NCBI RefSeq assembly: GCF_900117415.1
Contig: NZ_FPEI01000005.1
Coordinates: 496,001-560,000, forward strand
DNA length: 64,000 bases
Source of the DNA: Hyphomicrobium sp. CS1BSMeth3
GTDB lineage: Bacteria > Pseudomonadota > Alphaproteobacteria > Rhizobiales > Hyphomicrobiaceae
Direction: 5' to 3'
The notes under the pieces were generated by a model. It did no database searches. It was given only the letters and a program-made list of their open reading frames with translations, and was not told the DNA's origin. A program made the translations under genes and the position numbers. Below are positions 61,418 through 64,000 of the stretch, piece after piece (within the stretch, counting starts at the first letter, position 1; the number at the start of each line of letters is the position of its first letter).

Positions 61418-62317
61418 ATGGATTTCTATCTCGGCCTCCTTCAGATCATGGGCGTGCACACGCTGCTTGGTCTCTCCGCCTATGTGGTTCTGCAGACAGG
61501 GCAGGTCTCGCTTGCGCAGGCAGGCTTCATGGCAATCGGCGCCTACATTGCCGCCATGCTGACGGTGCTCTCCGGCTGGCCGCTGATCGCGGCGCTGATT
61601 GCGGGTGCGCTGGTCGCGGGCCTCACGGCCTGCCTCGTCGGCTTCCCCGCGCTCCGTGTCCACGGGCTCATGCTGGTCGTCGCGACGATTGCCTTCACGG
61701 AGATCGTGAGGCTCTTCTTCTTCAACTTCGACTACCAGATCGCGCGCGGCAGCCTTCGCGTCGGCCCGCTCGGCGGCGAAGGCTTTCGGCAGATCCGCTA
61801 CTTCCCCGAGAACGGATGGACGACACTGCACGTCGCCATCTTCATCTGGACCGTCGTGGCACTCGTCATGGCCGCGCTGTGGTGGATGGACCGCTCGCGG
61901 GCCGGCGCTGTGCTGCGCGCTGTCGGCGAGGACGAGATCGCGGCCCAGAGCTGCGGGATCAATCTGACGGCCGTCAAGGTCTCGGCCATGACTGCGGGCG
62001 GTGCCATTGCCGGTCTCGCCGGCGGTCTCTATGCGCACTACACCACACACATCGAGCAATCGAACTTCACGATCCTCCTGGCGACTTTCGCCATTGCCTA
62101 TCCCATCCTCGGCGGGCTCTCGAGCGTGTTCGGCACCGTTGCGGCGGTGATCTTCATCCAGGGCTTTCTCGTCGAGGGCCTGCGCTTTCTCGGCGACTGG
62201 CGCAACCTGCTGTTCGGCGCCCTCATCGTGCTCGTGATGAACATCCGGCCGAGCGGGCTGCTCGACGCGCGCACCATGGCTACGCTTCGCCGGCTCTTCA
62301 GCCGGAAGGAGCACTAA
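61418..62317 (+). CDS. livM: Branched-chain amino acid-type ABC permease LivM
   Basis: 299 residues with about nine spans. Family features are TLLGLSAYVVLQTGQVSLAQAGFMAIGAYIAA near the N-terminus, FPALRVHGLMLVVATIAFTEIVRLFFFN, and the ATPase-contact loop LRAVGEDEIAAQSCGINLTAVKVSAM. GGLYAHYTTHIEQSNFTIL and RPSGLLDAR close the pattern. It is 13 bases downstream of the livH-type gene and three bases upstream of the livG-type gene. Confidence 0.93.
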   Translation: MDFYLGLLQIMGVHTLLGLSAYVVLQTGQVSLAQAGFMAIGAYIAAMLTVLSGWPLIAALIAGALVAGLTACLVGFPALRVHGLMLVVATIAFTEIVRLFFFNFDYQIARGSLRVGPLGGEGFRQIRYFPENGWTTLHVAIFIWTVVALVMAALWWMDRSRAGAVLRAVGEDEIAAQSCGINLTAVKVSAMTAGGAIAGLAGGLYAHYTTHIEQSNFTILLATFAIAYPILGGLSSVFGTVAAVIFIQGFLVEGLRFLGDWRNLLFGALIVLVMNIRPSGLLDARTMATLRRLFSRKEH

Positions 62318-62320
62318 GCC

Positions 62321-63067
62321 ATGCTGGAGCTTTCAAAGCTCTCCAAGCACTTCGGCGGCGTGCGTGCTGTCGATAGCCTCGATCTCAAGATCGAGCCCGG
62401 CCAGATCTTCGGCCTGATCGGCCCGAACGGCTCGGGCAAGAGCACGACCGTCAATCTCATCACAGGCCTGCTCGGTGTCACGCACGGCAGCATCAAGCTC
62501 GCCGGCGAGGAGATCACCAACCTGCCGACGCACGTACGGCTCGAAAACGGAATCGCCCGCACCTTCCAGAATATTCGCCTGTTCGGGCAGCTCACGGTCT
62601 GGCAGAACCTCTGGGTCGCGGAGAACGCTCGCGCGCAACGCGAACGCTCGAGCTTTCTCTCGCGCTGGCTCGGCGGTGAGCGCGGCGCCCGCGCACGCAT
62701 CACGCGCGCCCTCGAATTTTCAGGCCTTGCCGACAAAGCCGACGAGCTCGCCGCCAACCTCGCCTTTGGCGAGCAGCGCCGCCTCGAGCTTGCGCGCGCC
62801 TTGGCCGCGGAGCCGAAGCTGCTCCTGCTCGACGAGCCGGCGGCCGGCATGAACCCCGAGGAGATCGGCGCGCTCGACGACCGCATCCGCCAGATTCGCG
62901 ACAGCGGCATTACCGTTCTATTGATCGAGCACCATATGGAGCTGATCATGGCGATCGCCGATCGTATTGCCGTCCTCAACTTCGGCCAGAAGATCGCAGA
63001 AGGCACGCCGGCCGAAGTCCAGGCTCACCCCGCGGTCCGCGAGGCCTACCTCGGCGCGGCCGATTGA
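62321..63067 (+). CDS. livG: Branched-chain amino acid-type ABC ATPase LivG
   Basis: 248 residues. Walker A is IGPNGSGKSTTVNLITG, the LivG-type signature LAFGEQRRLELARAL and Walker B LLLLDEPAAGMNPEE, with the ENGIARTFQNIRLFGQLTVWQN Q-loop region. The C-terminal IAEGTPAEVQAHPAVREAYLG is typical. It energises the transporter with LivF. Confidence 0.95.
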   Translation: MLELSKLSKHFGGVRAVDSLDLKIEPGQIFGLIGPNGSGKSTTVNLITGLLGVTHGSIKLAGEEITNLPTHVRLENGIARTFQNIRLFGQLTVWQNLWVAENARAQRERSSFLSRWLGGERGARARITRALEFSGLADKADELAANLAFGEQRRLELARALAAEPKLLLLDEPAAGMNPEEIGALDDRIRQIRDSGITVLLIEHHMELIMAIADRIAVLNFGQKIAEGTPAEVQAHPAVREAYLGAAD

Positions 63068-63089
63068 GATTCGAGAGAGGCGCCGCGAG

Positions 63090-63824
63090 ATGCTCGACGT
63101 CCAGGACATCGTCACCGCTTACGGCAAGATCGAGGCGCTCAAGGGCGTCAGCCTCGCCGCTGCCGAAGGGCGCATCACGTGCCTGCTCGGGCCGAATGGT
63201 GCCGGCAAGACGACGCTCATGTACTCGATTGCGGGCGTGCTCAAGCCGCGCCGCGGCGCGATCCGTCTCGGCGGCGTCGATATCACGGGCCAGTCGCCCT
63301 CCGCGATCGTGGCGCGCGGGCTCGCGCTCGTGCCGGAGAACCGTCTCGTCTTCCCGCAGATGACCGTCGCCGAGAACCTGGAAGCCGGTGCCTACCAGCG
63401 CCGCGACGCGGCGGAAGTCGCCGTGGACATCGAACGCATGTACGCGCGCTTTCCGCGCCTCAAGGAGCGGCGCACTCAGCTCGCGGGAACACTCTCGGGC
63501 GGCGAGCAGCAGATGCTCGCGGTTGCGCGCGCGCTCATGAGCCGGCCGCGCATCCTGCTCATGGACGAGCCTTCCCTGGGCCTCGCGCCGCTCATTGTCG
63601 AAGAGATCTTCCGCATTGTCGGCGAGCTCAACAAGGACGGCGTCACGATCTTTCTCGTCGAGCAGAACGTGCACATGGCGCTCAAGGTCGCCCATCACTT
63701 CTATCTCATGGAGCAGGGGCGCGTGACGTTCTCAGGCGAGCCCGGTAAGCTCGCCGAGGATGAAGTGATCCAGCGCGCCTACCTCGGCACAAGCCGCCAA
63801 GCTTCCAGCCACAAGACGGGATGA
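63090..63824 (+). CDS. livF: Branched-chain amino acid-type ABC ATPase LivF
   Basis: 244 residues from MLDVQDIVTAYGKIEALKGVS. Walker A is LGPNGAGKTTLMYSIAG, the signature LSGGEQQMLAVARAL, Walker B LLMDEPSLGLAPLIV, and the end EDEVIQRAYLG. It has a GAGAGAGG ribosome site. The upstream in-frame codons overlap livG and were excluded. It is followed one base later by another permease gene. Confidence 0.95.
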   Translation: MLDVQDIVTAYGKIEALKGVSLAAAEGRITCLLGPNGAGKTTLMYSIAGVLKPRRGAIRLGGVDITGQSPSAIVARGLALVPENRLVFPQMTVAENLEAGAYQRRDAAEVAVDIERMYARFPRLKERRTQLAGTLSGGEQQMLAVARALMSRPRILLMDEPSLGLAPLIVEEIFRIVGELNKDGVTIFLVEQNVHMALKVAHHFYLMEQGRVTFSGEPGKLAEDEVIQRAYLGTSRQASSHKTG

Positions 63825-63825
63825 T

Positions 63826-64000
63826 ATGGCGGCCGTCGATCTCGCCCAGAACACGCTCGATGGGCTGATGATCGGCTCTTCCTACGCGCTGCTGGCGATC
63901 GGCTTCACCTTGATCTTCGGCGTCATGCGGCGCCTGAACCTCGCCTATGGCCCGACGATCATGGCGGGCGTCTATCTCGGCACAGCAGCGTTCATCTCCT
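63826..64000 (+). CDS. Second LivH-type permease, cut by the window end
   Basis: The first 58 codons are visible: DLAQNTLDGLMIGSSYALLAIGFTLIFGVM and NLAYGPTIMAGVYLG, a clear LivH N-terminus. It starts one base after the livF stop and resembles, but is not identical to, the permease at 60526. The rest lies outside the window. Confidence 0.85.
   Translation, partial: MAAVDLAQNTLDGLMIGSSYALLAIGFTLIFGVMRRLNLAYGPTIMAGVYLGTAAFIS

Overview
The window is GC-rich DNA with tightly packed genes from an alphaproteobacterium, most likely of the Hyphomicrobiales/Rhizobiales type. The evidence is the alphaproteobacterial class A RNase P RNA, an IF-3 of rhizobial type starting MRRP-like, ApaG, DUF1127 and DUF2147 proteins, and abundant Dpp-, Liv- and TRAP-type uptake systems. 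I place it at class level with confidence and at order level only tentatively.

Layout. 1-10.5 kb (+): a catabolic operon with a Dpp/Opp-type ABC importer whose binding-protein gene is frameshifted, a molybdenum hydroxylase large subunit without its usual partners, the acid-sugar kinase/decarboxylase pair OtnK-OtnC, and an SDR dehydrogenase. 10.5-19.3 kb: housekeeping genes (argE, apaG, ispG, argJ, a lone znuB), a 3-hydroxybutyrate dehydrogenase-like SDR, a CaiB-type CoA transferase, and a short AT-richer patch (13.75-14.64 kb) with two unknown genes. 19.3-30 kb: a cyclic-nucleotide neighbourhood holding a cNMP-binding patatin lipase, a class III adenylate cyclase divergent from a Crp/Fnr regulator, and a DevBCA-type tripartite exporter split in two. 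Five copies of an 18-bp dyad, CTGTTCC-N4-(RN)AACAG-like, lie upstream of the exporter genes and their companions and look like an undescribed local regulon. 30-41 kb: tRNA-Leu(UAA), an EEP-family nuclease/phosphatase, a LysR regulator, small stress-type proteins, an aldehyde dehydrogenase, rnpB, a Na/Pi cotransporter with a perfect Pho box, pheT, and infC with an AUA start codon. 41.6-53.1 kb: a six-gene membrane complex of the energy-converting-hydrogenase-related type (HyfB, C, E, F, G, I homologues) whose large subunit lacks the NiFe-binding cysteine pairs. It is flanked by two near-identical luciferase-like flavin oxidoreductases in direct orientation. 53.1-58.9 kb: a universal stress protein behind a perfect FNR/FixK box, and an IlvD/Edd sugar-acid dehydratase with a TAXI-TRAP transporter. 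59.2-64 kb (+): a Liv-type branched-chain amino acid or amide ABC importer, running into a second LivH-type permease cut by the window end.

At a smaller scale, a 58-nt intergenic element occurs at 16939-16996 (minus) and 36019-36076 (plus). The two copies have identical outer arms and an inner stem that changes by compensatory substitutions, and a diverged third copy lies at about 36104-36160. GC-rich hairpins sit between the binding-protein and permease genes of both ABC operons. No CRISPR array, insertion sequence or prophage was seen.
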